From Pictodentalium vernedei (taxonomy: Eukaryota > Mollusca > Scaphopoda > Dentaliida > Dentaliidae): a stretch of DNA of 64,000 nt. Below are positions 35,740 to 44,964 of this stretch, piece after piece; within the stretch, counting starts at the first letter, position 1, and each line of letters begins with the position of its first letter. A model generated the notes under the pieces. The model did no database searches and was not told where the DNA came from. It was given only the letters and a program-made list of their open reading frames with translations. The stretch spans positions 384,506,718 through 384,570,717 of the forward strand of contig CM062290.1 of NCBI GenBank assembly GCA_031216915.1. The letters are read 5' to 3'. The position numbers and the translations under genes are program-made.

Positions 35740-36428
35740 CTGAAATCAACAATTGGTAATTTGAAAAATAAAAGATAAAAATTTAGTTTATTTAATAATT
35801 TTGTCCATAAACATAAATTTTGTAAAGCAGCTGAAAACAAATTATCATTGCTACTGTGTACCAGATAAAATACTGACTTCAATATATATGGTCAACAAAT
35901 GATAAATGGTGGATTCACTATCTGCCCATATCAAAATATGTTATTTCAGATATTTCTATTTTTAAAAAAATTCAACAAAAACATATTATGAGCTCATGCC
36001 ATATGATATGGTTTTGTTGAGCTTTTTGAATGTTTTTTTCAGCTGTCCAGTTTGTAAATTACACTAATGCCTCTCAAATATTTTAGTGCCACATTCATCT
36101 GAGCAGATCTGATTATATAAAGGACAGCAAAAATATATATGGAGTTACTGTTTAGTAGGCTAAAGTTTCAGGAGAGGCCGAAACAATTCCAGGAGGTCTG
36201 AATTCAGCTTGTTTGAGATCTACATATTCTCTGTTTTTGGAGAATTAGCTTCATGAAAAGTGTAGAGTAAAGCCTTTTATTACTTTCCAAAGTGTGGTTT
36301 ACTGGGATTTCCGGGTCTGATTATAAACGATAACTTCACAAGTGAATTATGTAAGCAACAATTGTGTCATGTATCCGTGTGCGCAAATGAAGGTGTAATG
36401 GGGACTTCATTGTTTTTTGTTTTTTTAA
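35740..36428. other. Intron sequence with an AT-rich foldback
   Basis: An inverted pair at about 35965-36030 (TCAACAAAAACATATTATG against CATATGATATGGTTTTGTTGA) resembles the arms of the TTAA MITEs. Nothing else recognised. Confidence 0.5.
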
Positions 36429-36676
36429 CCCTTTACCTAGCATGAAAAGCAGACAATACTTGCAAAAAAAGATTCTTGAATAACTATTATTTTCATTTCA
36501 TTTTTTGTCTCAAAAACATAGGTTATGACCCCTCATTGGAACAAGCAGTCGAGCTTGTTCCAATGAGGGGTCATAACCTATGTTTTAGAGACGAAAAAAT
36601 GAAAAAATAATGGAAATTAATTGGCGATTTTTGAGAATAGCGCTGGTTGGTTTTGGCCGTTACGTTAGGTAAAGGG
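36429..36676. mobile_element. Palindromic TTAA MITE (piggyBac-like)
   Basis: CCCTTTACCTAGCATGAAAA and inverted end CCCTTTACCTAACGTAACGG between TTAA sites at 36425-36428 and 36677-36680. Arms GGTTATGACCCCTCATTGGA and complement meet at AACAAGCAGTCGAGCTTGTT. Confidence 0.88.
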
Positions 36677-36723
36677 TTAAATAAAATAATTATCATTAAT
36701 AATGAAAATTAATAAACAGTGTA

Positions 36724-36864
36724 ATCACTTGACTGGACTGGTTACGTGAAATAATTCATTCGAGGCGTGGGACTATATTGTAAAACACTTGTGCGCATTC
36801 AAGCACTCATGTTTGTACAACGTCCCTCACTTCTCATGAATTATTTCACGTAACCAGTCCAGTC
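36724..36864. repeat. Foldback repeat
   Basis: TTGACTGGACTGGTTACGTG AAATAATTCAT at 36729-36759 is repeated inverted at 36835-36866, separated by about 75 bp that themselves contain inverted pieces (ACACTTGTGCGC). No gene. Confidence 0.75.
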
Positions 36865-36889
36865 AAACAATTATTCTCTATTTCATTAA

Positions 36890-37089
36890 CCCTCTGCTCA
36901 ATCAGCCGATATCAAAATTTATTATTTAAAATATTATTTTTTCAAATCTTTCAAAAACATTTTAATAAAACATATTGATGAGCTTGTTCCAATGAGGGGT
37001 CATGTGAGATGGTTTTGTTGAAATTATTATTTTTTGGGGGGCTGCTGAAATTACTTAGGCAGATGTGATCGAATCGTTATGGTACAGGG
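36890..37089. mobile_element. Decayed palindromic TTAA MITE
   Basis: TTAA at 36886-36889 and 37090-37093; ends CCCTCTGCTCAATC and (inverted) CCCTGTACCATAAC. One arm is shortened relative to the copy at 31081-31320. Confidence 0.65.
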
Positions 37090-37093
37090 TTAA

Positions 37094-37484
37094 ATGGACC
37101 TTGAATGGAATGATTGTTCAGTGAAAGGCACTCACATTTTTATTTTGTGATACTGTTTGCATAACAGTTAAAAGAATAAGTCACATAACCCAAGGAGTTC
37201 TTTCTTGTTAAGTGTCATCTGTCTGAATAGGCAAAACTGTTCAAAGTATAGAAGCACTGGTCAACCAGCATCCTGGGAAATTTCCTGATCTCCCAGTGCA
37301 TCAGCGTTGCTTTGCAACATAGGTTGCATCAGTTTATGTTATAAATCCTAAAAAAAACATTAACGGTTTTAGTGCTGAAGCCGATCTGTTATAAAAACAA
37401 TTAATCATAGACTCTTACTGATCCTACTTGGCGAGTACTATTCAGAAAATATTTAATTTATTTTATTCACTATTTGACTAGAAA
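37094..37484. other. Intron sequence, nothing recognised
   Basis: No exon or repeat seen between the MITE and the left end of DIRS C. Confidence 0.5.
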
Positions 37485-37523
37485 GTTAAAAAATTTATAG
37501 TAATTTATATATTTTTTATACTT

Positions 37524-37714
37524 ACCAATGACCCAGACTTAGCTGGTGCTAACTCCACAAAAACCAGGGCCAAACACAAATTTTGCCCCCCAATCCCCAA
37601 AATTTGCATCCAAAACAAAAAGAAATCATGTCCTAAAGGACCTCCATAGTACGACTCTACTGCGCATGCGCAGTGACGCAGTCGTCCCGAAATTGGCGCC
37701 AAATATCATTCTTA
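37524..37714. repeat. Left ITR of DIRS C
   Basis: Reads TACCAATGACCCAGACTTAG onward through CCCCCCAATCCCCAAAATTT, CTGCGCATGCGCAG and GGCGCCAAATATCATTCT. It is the reverse complement of 44417-44600 with no difference I could find. Confidence 0.9.
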
Positions 37715-37784
37715 CTGGCAGTGCCTGGTCAGCGCTATGTACTCAGCGGGGAGGCAAGAGTTCCCAACTCAGGGAGGGCCATCC

Positions 37785-37876
37785 CCGTCTGGGTCATTGG
37801 TAAGTATAAAAAATATATAAATTACTATAAATTTTTTAACATTTTTATACTGTACCAATGACCCAGACTTAGCTGA
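37785..37876. repeat. Internal complementary region of DIRS C
   Basis: The first part (GTCTGGGTCATTGGTAAGTA to TAAATTTTTTAAC) is complementary to the outer left end (37485-37538); the second part (ATTTTTATACTGTACCAATG ACCCAGACTTAGCTG) is complementary to the outer right end (44580-44614). Read on the minus strand it is exactly right end joined to left end. In DIRS-1 such a region is thought to template the closing of the circular intermediate. Confidence 0.9.
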
Positions 37877-38365
37877 ATAGTAAACAGGCTGGAGGGCCTA
37901 GGACATAGAGGAAAATCCAATAAGCTCAATTATAAAATAAAGAGGTAACCCCTTAGGGAGAAAAGGAGTATTAGGCTTTACATGTATCTTTCTTATTTAA
38001 TATTTAAATTAGAAAGATACACTACCCTTAATAATTGAGCACAATAACATTCATGTTCTCTATTAACATCCAGTATAACCCTTATACTAATTATTTTTAA
38101 AGCAAGCCAATAAATAAAGTAGTCCAGAGAATTGAGACTCTTTATAATCATTTAAAAGTGTCCGAGTATTGTATATTAAAGCCCGTTTGACACTTGACAT
38201 ATACAAATGCTTCACACCGAGCTACACTTTAAAAATAAGACATGAATGAAATTAAACATTAATATTACACTTTAAAACCATCCCGGAAGCGACTCAGAAA
38301 TACTGTCTTGGAGGAGGCATTCCCTTGCTTTTCACTATAAAGCAGGTGACCTAAGGGAACACCCG

Positions 38366-38382
38366 CCCCCCCCCCCCCCCCC
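38366..38382 (-). repeat. G17 run in DIRS C 3' region
   Basis: C run on plus, G run in the element sense, between the recombinase stop (38480) and the 3' end. Present at the same place in B1 and B2. Confidence 0.9.
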
Positions 38383-38479
38383 TTCCCCTTGCCCTGGGTC
38401 AAATAGCCCAGAGCGAAGAGGGCAGCCGGACGGAGTCACTGCCGGAACAGAAAGCCTGCATAACTATAGTTGCAACTGT

Positions 38480-41368
38480 TTAGTGGACGACATTCTGAGC
38501 AACAGATAACGGACCTAAACAATGCAGGTCTCCAGAAATGGACTCAATATTTCTGAGATAAAAATTAGTAAATGTGGATGGCTGAGACCAATAAGCAGCC
38601 TTCATTAAATCTGTAATAGCAACACTATTAGCATAAGCCCAGGAAGTAGAAAGAGCTCTTACTTCATGAGCAGAAATCTTAAGCACAGACTGCTGAGAAG
38701 AAGATAAATCTTCATACGCAGTACGGATAGTTAACTGAATCCATCTAGCAATAGAATGGACTGAAATGTCCTTTCTATTAGGCATCAAAGACAGAAAGAA
38801 ACGTTTCCGTCCCTTTCTGATGAATTGAGATCTCTGTTTATAGATACGTAGTGCTCTAACAGGACAGAGTAAAGGCCTACGCCCGTCTGAAGACGGAAGA
38901 GCCTTAATAACAATAGGTTCCGGATATTTATTAGGAGCCTGATTCTTAGCTAAAAAACCGACATTAGTAGTGAAGGTGATAGTGTTCCCAACACTACGAT
39001 AATGAGAATCATCCACCGATAGTGCATGAAGCTCACTGACTCTTCTGGCAGAAGAGAAAGCTAAGAGAAAAGCTGTCTTATAAGATAAGAATTTGAAATC
39101 TACTGTCCCAAGAGGTTCAAATGGCTTTTCCTTCAATTTAAGGAGAACCCAAGCTAAATTCCACTTAGGAATTAATCTAAGAGTTCTGGGTCTATTTATC
39201 GAAAAGTTTCTAACCAATTTCGATAAAGAGACATTAGATCCAATTTGTAAACTATCATGATGTGCATAGGTATCAGATAACATAGATCTATAACCCTTTA
39301 TAGTAACAGGTTGCAGTTTGATTTCGTCAAACAAGTATACTAGAAAGTTAGCAATGTCTGGTACAGAGGGATCAAATATATCAACAGAATGATCCCTACA
39401 CCAACGACGGAAAACCTTCCACTTAGCTGCATAGTTTAGCGAAGAGGAGGTCCTCCTACAGTTAGAAATCGCGTCCACTGCTCGTCCTGTAAAGTGCTTG
39501 CCATGCAAGAAGGACCGCACAACGGAAAAACGTGAAGGTTGAGACCTTGCGGGTTGTGATGTAGTTGGCGCGATTTCCCCTGCCAAAGAAGATCCTCTCG
39601 TGGAGGGAGCTTCCGCGGTAGGTCCCACAACAGACACCTGAGTAGATTTATCCACGGTCTCTGTGGCGACAGAGATGCTACCAACAGAATCTTGCATTGA
39701 GATTGTTTTATCTTTAGCAATACTTGTTGAATTAACGGCGCTGGAGGATACGCATATCCTATCATTCCGTCCCAAGGGATCGATAGAGCGTCTACTGCAA
39801 ATGCTCTTGGATCCGGACACGGGGACACATACGTCTGCAACTGATTGTTGAGATGTGTCGCAAATAAGTCTATCATTGGCCGTTCCCATTGGTAGCAAAT
39901 CTGATTGAATACTTGTTTGTTGAGAGTCCACTCCGACGGCAACAAGCGACCCTTTCGTGAAAGGGAGTCTGCTAGCACATTCAGACGACCCGGTATGTGA
40001 CGGACCGAAAGAAGAACGTGATGTTCCAACGCAAACAGAAGGATTCTTTCCGTTAGATTGAACAACGGAACTGAATGAGTGCCTCCCTGATTCCGTATAT
40101 ACGCCACTACTGTCGTATTGTCGGATAGGATTTGGACATGAGCATCGTGAATAATGTCCATCCAGTGACGTAACGCAAGCCAGATTGACATCATTTCCTT
40201 GATGTTTATGTGCTTGCACAGGAATTGCGGATCCCAAAGACCCTGGCATCTCGAATCCGTTGGGATTAATGATGCACCCCAACCTGTTTGACTGGCATCC
40301 GTCATAATGGTAAAACTCGGATCCGGCAACTGCAGCGGAACTCCTTGAGTTAACCACTGAATGTTTGCCCAAGTCTGAATCTCTTGTTTCACTTGATCTG
40401 ACAAGAGAACGTCTACATCGAGCGAATGAATTTTCACACTCCAATTCTGAGTCAGGAAAATTTGAAGAGGCCGTGTGCGTAGCCGTCCCATCGGAATGAG
40501 ATCCGCGGCGGCTCCGCACAGACCTATCAGTCTCATAAATTCTCTCGCCGTGACTTTGTCTGTATTCAGACAATAGCGAGCGTAACAACTGACTAATTTC
40601 GCTCTGGTTAACGGCAGACGAACGAGATTGTTGTGCGTCTCGAAGCTCATTCCCAGATGAGTGAATGACTTGGACGGCACCAGATCCGACTTCTCCTCGT
40701 TTACTATGAAACCGAGACGTCGGAGCAATAGAAGAAGATTCTGAACATCGTTCTGAAGCGTTAACTCGTTGCCGTACCTCTGAAGAATGTCGTCCAGGTA
40801 GGCCGACGTTACCGCAGACGAATGAGCTCGGAAGTAGATCATTACCGAGTTCATTACCCGAGTGAAAGCCCAGGGTGCTAGATTCAATCCGAAGCACATG
40901 GCCCGGAACTGATACACCACTCCTAGGACTGCGAAGCGTAGATACTTTCGGAATGTCGGATGTACCATGACGTGAAAGTACGCATCTTTGAGATCTATGC
41001 TCGTTGCATAATCGTTCACCCGAATACTCGCTCTGACCGATCGAATCGTCTCCATATAAAACTTCGGAGCGACGATCAGCTTGTTTATCCAGCTCAAATC
41101 TATGACTGGACGGAACGAGCCGTCTGGTTTCGGAACCAGAAACAGATGGCTGTAGAATCCCAGCGATTCCTGGTTTTCTACGACCTCTACCGCGTTCTTC
41201 ATTAAAAGAGACTGCACCTCTGATAGCAGAGCGTCTCTTTTCTGAGGGTTTGATGGAAGATGAGTCCACCTTGGACTTCGAGTTAATGGAGGCTTTCGTT
41301 TGAAGGATATCTTTAGACCTTCCGAAGTCACTCCTCTCACCCACGGGTCGTCCGTAATCGACGCCCAC
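38480..41368 (-). CDS. Tyrosine recombinase frame of DIRS C
   Basis: A 962-codon open frame. The last ~330 residues are a tyrosine recombinase: Arg776 in ARRVSELHAL, His901 and Arg904 in HEVRALSTSWAY, and Tyr937 in STFTNFYLRNI are the likely catalytic residues; an N-terminal SAM-like binding part (SSLNYAAKWKVFRRWC, LVYLFDEIKLQPVTIKGYRS) precedes them. The first ~620 residues overlap the RT/RNase H gene in another frame and are Ser-rich without recognisable domains. The recombinase presumably integrates the circular DNA product. How translation reaches this frame (own start, frameshift or splicing) cannot be told; the true start may lie well downstream of 41368. Confidence 0.9.
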   Translation of the reverse strand: MGVDYGRPVGERSDFGRSKDILQTKASINSKSKVDSSSIKPSEKRRSAIRGAVSFNEERGRGRRKPGIAGILQPSVSGSETRRLVPSSHRFELDKQADRRSEVLYGDDSIGQSEYSGERLCNEHRSQRCVLSRHGTSDIPKVSTLRSPRSGVSVPGHVLRIESSTLGFHSGNELGNDLLPSSFVCGNVGLPGRHSSEVRQRVNASERCSESSSIAPTSRFHSKRGEVGSGAVQVIHSSGNELRDAQQSRSSAVNQSEISQLLRSLLSEYRQSHGERIYETDRSVRSRRGSHSDGTATHTASSNFPDSELECENSFARCRRSLVRSSETRDSDLGKHSVVNSRSSAAVAGSEFYHYDGCQSNRLGCIINPNGFEMPGSLGSAIPVQAHKHQGNDVNLACVTSLDGHYSRCSCPNPIRQYDSSGVYTESGRHSFSSVVQSNGKNPSVCVGTSRSSFGPSHTGSSECASRLPFTKGSLVAVGVDSQQTSIQSDLLPMGTANDRLICDTSQQSVADVCVPVSGSKSICSRRSIDPLGRNDRICVSSSAVNSTSIAKDKTISMQDSVGSISVATETVDKSTQVSVVGPTAEAPSTRGSSLAGEIAPTTSQPARSQPSRFSVVRSFLHGKHFTGRAVDAISNCRRTSSSLNYAAKWKVFRRWCRDHSVDIFDPSVPDIANFLVYLFDEIKLQPVTIKGYRSMLSDTYAHHDSLQIGSNVSLSKLVRNFSINRPRTLRLIPKWNLAWVLLKLKEKPFEPLGTVDFKFLSYKTAFLLAFSSARRVSELHALSVDDSHYRSVGNTITFTTNVGFLAKNQAPNKYPEPIVIKALPSSDGRRPLLCPVRALRIYKQRSQFIRKGRKRFFLSLMPNRKDISVHSIARWIQLTIRTAYEDLSSSQQSVLKISAHEVRALSTSWAYANSVAITDLMKAAYWSQPSTFTNFYLRNIESISGDLHCLGPLSVAQNVVH

Positions 41369-41751
41369 TCTTGAGAAAAACTCGACAACCTTCCGCCAAC
41401 CGGAACGCGATAGAGGTTTGAGCCATCACCTCCTGGATCTGCGAGGCCTGCGGTAGGAGAAACCACGCCTTCCACGACCCGCACCTCGCCTCGTCGACCT
41501 CGGGGCGTCCGACCGATTGTCCCGGCCTGAAGGACGTCCCGAACGAGAGTCACTATCCTGACGGTCTCTCGAATAAGAGCTAGAGGACGCACCGGAACCT
41601 CTATAGGAACCTCTCTTGGGCGGATAAGACCCAGAAGTGCCCGCCTTATTCGTGTCTGCTGTATCCGACCTTTTAGGAGCGGATCTAAACAACAGAGAAT
41701 CACTAGCTTTCTTTTTAATATTATCATAAATAGTGGAAAGCTTGCCGTCAA
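39436..41751 (-). CDS. Reverse transcriptase-RNase H of DIRS C
   Basis: The frame is open for 771 codons and overlaps the gag end by about 325 nt, so the mature start is uncertain. RT signatures: FRPVIDLSWINKLIVAPKFY, motif A SIDLKDAYFHV (catalytic Asp codon at 40993-40995), FGLNLAPWAFTRVMN, and YLDD at 40789-40800. RNase H follows: FTIMTDASQTGWGASL, INIKEMMSIWLALRHW, LSDNTTVVAYIRNQGGTHS and HIPGRLNVLADSLSRKG. The last part (PMIDLFATHLNNQLQTYVSP, AVDALSIPWDGMIGYAYPPA, KILLVASLSPQRPW) looks like the methyltransferase-like tail found after RNase H in DIRS elements. All catalytic Asp residues I can place are kept, so this is a plausible active enzyme. Confidence 0.93.
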   Translation of the reverse strand: MTASFPLFMIILKRKLVILCCLDPLLKGRIQQTRIRRALLGLIRPREVPIEVPVRPLALIRETVRIVTLVRDVLQAGTIGRTPRGRRGEVRVVEGVVSPTAGLADPGGDGSNLYRVPVGGRLSSFSQEWASITDDPWVRGVTSEGLKISFKRKPPLTRSPRWTHLPSNPQKRDALLSEVQSLLMKNAVEVVENQESLGFYSHLFLVPKPDGSFRPVIDLSWINKLIVAPKFYMETIRSVRASIRVNDYATSIDLKDAYFHVMVHPTFRKYLRFAVLGVVYQFRAMCFGLNLAPWAFTRVMNSVMIYFRAHSSAVTSAYLDDILQRYGNELTLQNDVQNLLLLLRRLGFIVNEEKSDLVPSKSFTHLGMSFETHNNLVRLPLTRAKLVSCYARYCLNTDKVTAREFMRLIGLCGAAADLIPMGRLRTRPLQIFLTQNWSVKIHSLDVDVLLSDQVKQEIQTWANIQWLTQGVPLQLPDPSFTIMTDASQTGWGASLIPTDSRCQGLWDPQFLCKHINIKEMMSIWLALRHWMDIIHDAHVQILSDNTTVVAYIRNQGGTHSVPLFNLTERILLFALEHHVLLSVRHIPGRLNVLADSLSRKGRLLPSEWTLNKQVFNQICYQWERPMIDLFATHLNNQLQTYVSPCPDPRAFAVDALSIPWDGMIGYAYPPAPLIQQVLLKIKQSQCKILLVASLSPQRPWINLLRCLLWDLPRKLPPREDLLWQGKSRQLHHNPQGLNLHVFPLCGPSCMASTLQDEQWTRFLTVGGPPLR

Positions 41752-43525
41752 AGAGAAGATCTCCTGAGACCGAAGCGACTCTAAGAGAGTTCTTCACCTT
41801 AGAATCCACTAGTGTGGATGTAGACAGGGCTGCGTCACGTCTAACCAACTCCAGATTTGCCACTGAAAGGGCGGAGTTACACATGGAATAAGCTACTGCC
41901 CTTGAAAGAAGTCTTAAGGAGGATTGTATATCCTGAAACTCTTCCCCTTGAAGACGCAGTGATAACGCCTTAGTAAGGTGATCTGCGTAAGATAAGGCAT
42001 CTAAATTGGCTCTGTTAGACGCAATAGCTGTTTCCAACACTGCGGTTGGAATAGAAGCTGACGACGGTAATGATAGCTCTAAGTCTTCCGCCTCGTCGTC
42101 CATACGCAGAGGAACTCTCGGTATACCCTGACCTGCCGTGTTGAATTTATTCCTTGCATTAATGAAAGGCAGGTTGAGAGTATTTGCGGACAAGAAGCCT
42201 GCTTTCCCCGTCCTGGAAGCAAGTTTAAAAATAGCGTCGTTCAATAATTCAAATGTTCTTGCAACATTATTGGACTGCGACGGAAACTCGGGAGCGATGT
42301 CCCTGAACCGCTCGAAAAAATCAGAGTCCAATGACGCTATAATTCTCCTGTCCGGAAGCGCAGCAGTCTGGCCCGACGGAACAACTTGAGGAAGAAAGTG
42401 CCGGATGAAGTCCACGGCAGCTTTGTGTTGTTCCGAAAGGGATAGCTCCAATTCATCCGTATCCCTTTCACCATCCGGTCGGACCTCCCGATGTTCCCGG
42501 TCGTCCGCCCCCGATGCTTCGGCGGAGCGTACCGACCCAGCGCCGTCGGATAATTCTCGATCCGACACCGTTTCTGTCGGCTGCTGGGATGCTGCGATAA
42601 GCTGTGCTATCTGCACTAGAATGTCCGACGTCGAGACCTGCGGAGGAGCGGTCTTTCGCTGCTTCGCCGAGGGCAGCTCCGCATCAGATGGCTCCCGCAT
42701 ACTTTTCCTATGCGAACGTCCGGAGTCCATCGGTCTCGAATCCCTGGCTGCCGGATGGTGTGACCTGGTCGCCGAAGAATCCTTCATCGGCGAAGCTGGC
42801 AAAATATCGGAGGTCACGCAGCCAAGGTGCGGTCGTGTGCGCCGACGAGAAGAGGAAGCCTTAACAGTCTCTGCGGACTGCTTATACAACGGAGCGTCCC
42901 GAGCGACGGACGTATGCTCCGCTAAAGACACATTTTGTACCACATCTGGTCCCAGATGTTGTTGTACGAGAGAGGGGCCTCTCTCGCTCGCGGCCAGGCT
43001 GGACCTGGACGAGCTAGGAACCGGACTAAAAGGCTTCCTCCGTTCTCGTTCACTATCCGCCGTCACTGGGTGTGCATCTATTATTTTTATAGTGCTCGCA
43101 TCACCCAAAATTTCCTCTTGGACCGCATCGGATGAACCCGGCTGCCGAACCATTCGGTGAATGGACGCTACACCGGGCGAGCTAGCGGACGACATTTGTC
43201 TAATCTCCATGAGCACTTTTGCCGCTAGCTCTGTATTTAATTGTGACGACGGACGCACACTTGAAGAAGATAACATGGAAACATCACCCTGTTCTGGTTC
43301 CTCTGAAATAGAAACTGAGAGAGTAGAGTGACCTTGTGGAGAAAGAGCCGGCATCGCTCTTTCTCCAGAAACAACATATCGTGACACACGTTTCCAATGT
43401 TTCTCATCCCAATGTTCACATACAGGACAGGGATTAATGCGAGAACACTGACTACAATTAATGCAATAATCATGAAAGTCAGAGGAAGATTTCTTCCTAT
43501 TACAATTTGAACAAGTTCCCTTCAT
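41426..43525 (-). CDS. gag-like protein of DIRS C
   Basis: The Met at 43525 (MKGTCSNC) is chosen because the conserved Cys motif starts there and the same Met occurs in B2; the frame extends 17 codons upstream. About 699 residues. Pattern C-x2-C-x9-H-x2-C-x2-C-x2-C-x5-C-x2-C-x2-W at the N terminus; Ser/Arg/Glu-rich middle; conserved block LDSDFFERFRDIAPEFPSQS to SYADHLTKALSLRLQ; basic Arg/Gly/Ser tail with SYSRDRQDSD and RRPRRSRR. It probably coats the RNA. The opposite strand is open for 251 codons (42405-43160), which I take as a composition effect. Confidence 0.88.
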   Translation of the reverse strand: MKGTCSNCNRKKSSSDFHDYCINCSQCSRINPCPVCEHWDEKHWKRVSRYVVSGERAMPALSPQGHSTLSVSISEEPEQGDVSMLSSSSVRPSSQLNTELAAKVLMEIRQMSSASSPGVASIHRMVRQPGSSDAVQEEILGDASTIKIIDAHPVTADSERERRKPFSPVPSSSRSSLAASERGPSLVQQHLGPDVVQNVSLAEHTSVARDAPLYKQSAETVKASSSRRRTRPHLGCVTSDILPASPMKDSSATRSHHPAARDSRPMDSGRSHRKSMREPSDAELPSAKQRKTAPPQVSTSDILVQIAQLIAASQQPTETVSDRELSDGAGSVRSAEASGADDREHREVRPDGERDTDELELSLSEQHKAAVDFIRHFLPQVVPSGQTAALPDRRIIASLDSDFFERFRDIAPEFPSQSNNVARTFELLNDAIFKLASRTGKAGFLSANTLNLPFINARNKFNTAGQGIPRVPLRMDDEAEDLELSLPSSASIPTAVLETAIASNRANLDALSYADHLTKALSLRLQGEEFQDIQSSLRLLSRAVAYSMCNSALSVANLELVRRDAALSTSTLVDSKVKNSLRVASVSGDLLFDGKLSTIYDNIKKKASDSLLFRSAPKRSDTADTNKAGTSGSYPPKRGSYRGSGASSSSYSRDRQDSDSRSGRPSGRDNRSDAPRSTRRGAGRGRRGFSYRRPRRSRR

Positions 43526-44416
43526 TGTGAAAGAACAACAATAAGTCCTAGTTACTCGCAAAAACCCCTGACACAAAGATACATAATAACATGATCCATT
43601 AATAAATGAAAAAACAATTGCAAAACAAAATAATTTTGAAAAAATATTTTTTCAGAGAAGCCCAAGTTGCTGAAAAGTAACGTTGAGCCCCGATGGATCC
43701 GATGGCAAAGTGTGGTCAAAAATTTTAAAATTATATAAAATAATTAATGAGACACTTTCGGATAATATAAATGTATCTTATAATGAGATAAACTACCTCA
43801 AAGGCAAACAGCCCCCCTCAAAAAAGGCTGTTGCCAATGAAAACAAACAGTGTAAACACAGAAGAAAACATGACTCCAGGCACTGAAAAAACTGGCCCGG
43901 AATCAGTCATCAATTACACTCTATCTGATGCAAAACAGAGACTCCCAGGGGAGAATCTGCAGAACATCAGATGGAAGATGCAGAACACAAACGTTATACA
44001 CCCATGGGTGAAAACGTAACTATGGGGAAAATAACAGAAAACATTCTGTAACCAAGCAACTCTCCCAGGGAATTTTTAGAAATGAAACTTCTCAAAAATA
44101 TGCCAAAAGCATGGGAGAATTGCAAGGGGGGACTTTAGAAGGTTAGGGGAGAGGAAACACTGAATAAGCAGTGCAACAATTAGCAAGAATGACAACAAGA
44201 GGCATTTGCCTCGAAAATAGGCAACTTAACATAATTTCAACAAAAAATTTTAAGTACAGCCCTGATTATTTTTTGCCACTTCTTTTTTCCTCTCCTCCTT
44301 CTATCCTCCTTAGAATCACATTTTCTCCAAGAATTACGTGTCTGGCATCCTTTAAACTGAGATTTACAAGCACAAAGATCAGTGAGATGTTGACTGATGA
44401 AGGGCCAAACAGAGAA

Positions 44417-44600
44417 TGATATTTGGCGCCAATTTCGGGACGACTGCGTCACTGCGCATGCGCAGTAGAGTCGTACTATGGAGGTCCTTTAGGACATGAT
44501 TTCTTTTTGTTTTGGATGCAAATTTTGGGGATTGGGGGGCAAAATTTGTGTTTGGCCCTGGTTTTTGTGGAGTTAGCACCAGCTAAGTCTGGGTCATTGG
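44417..44600. repeat. Right ITR of DIRS C
   Basis: Inverted copy of 37524-37714; holds CACTGCGCATGCGCAGTAGA and GGGGATTGGGGGGCAAAATT. In minus-strand sense this is the 5' end of the element, upstream of gag. Confidence 0.9.
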
Positions 44601-44614
44601 TACAGTATAAAAAT

Positions 44615-44956
44615 ACATAGTTTATGACTCATGGGAATGAGCTCATTGGATCCACTCCAATGAGTGCCTGTGAGCCAAGTTTTCAAGGCAAAAAAAAAAT
44701 AAAATTTTTAATTTTAAAAAAAAATTTGAGTGGAAGCGTTATCTTCTAGTGATGTTCGGTAAAGAATTAAGCTAATAAGTTGTTATGTGATGCACATTTA
44801 GATAGGGTCCATGGAGCTCCTTTCAAAAGTATGCCATACAACGGCATTCCATCAGCAAAGACATAAGTGTTACAGATGTTGTTACTTATTTTGTACCAGA
44901 TCACTACAACTGCTAAATTGGTTAAAGATGACTCATGATTTACAACAGTGTTTGTT
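44615..44956. other. Intron sequence with a short foldback
   Basis: CTCATGGGAATGAGCTCATT with CCACTCCAATGAGTGCCTGT (44636-44670) is a decayed relative of the TTAA MITE centre. Nothing else recognised. Confidence 0.5.
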
Positions 44957-44964
44957 CACACCTG

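Larger units (their letters stand above)
37485..44614 (-). mobile_element. DIRS element C (family I), apparently complete
   Basis: 7.13 kb from GTTAAAAAATTTATAG (37485) to GGTACAGTATAAAAAT (ending 44614). ITRs of about 190 bp (37524-37714 and 44417-44600) look identical over their length and contain TACTGCGCATGCGCAGT. The internal complementary region is at 37785-37876. All three reading frames are open: gag 43525-41426, RT/RNase H within 41751-39436, recombinase in 41368-38480. No flanking target duplication is visible, as expected for DIRS elements, which integrate through a recombinase. It lies in the intron between the second and third host exons, in the host sense. Confidence 0.95.

Noticed and set aside
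37546-37803. Small protein encoded in the ITR, identical at both ends of C
   Set aside because: Identity follows from the inverted repeat itself; there is no independent sign of coding. The same holds for 54386-54601 and 60624-60839 in D.
42405-43160. 251-codon open frame antisense to gag of DIRS C
   Set aside because: It mirrors the Ser/Arg-rich gag codons, has no recognisable domain and is not kept as one frame in B2 or D.
37485-44614. Retroviral or Ty3/gypsy-type element
   Set aside because: No LTRs, protease or DDE integrase; a tyrosine recombinase, inverted repeats and an ICR point to DIRS.
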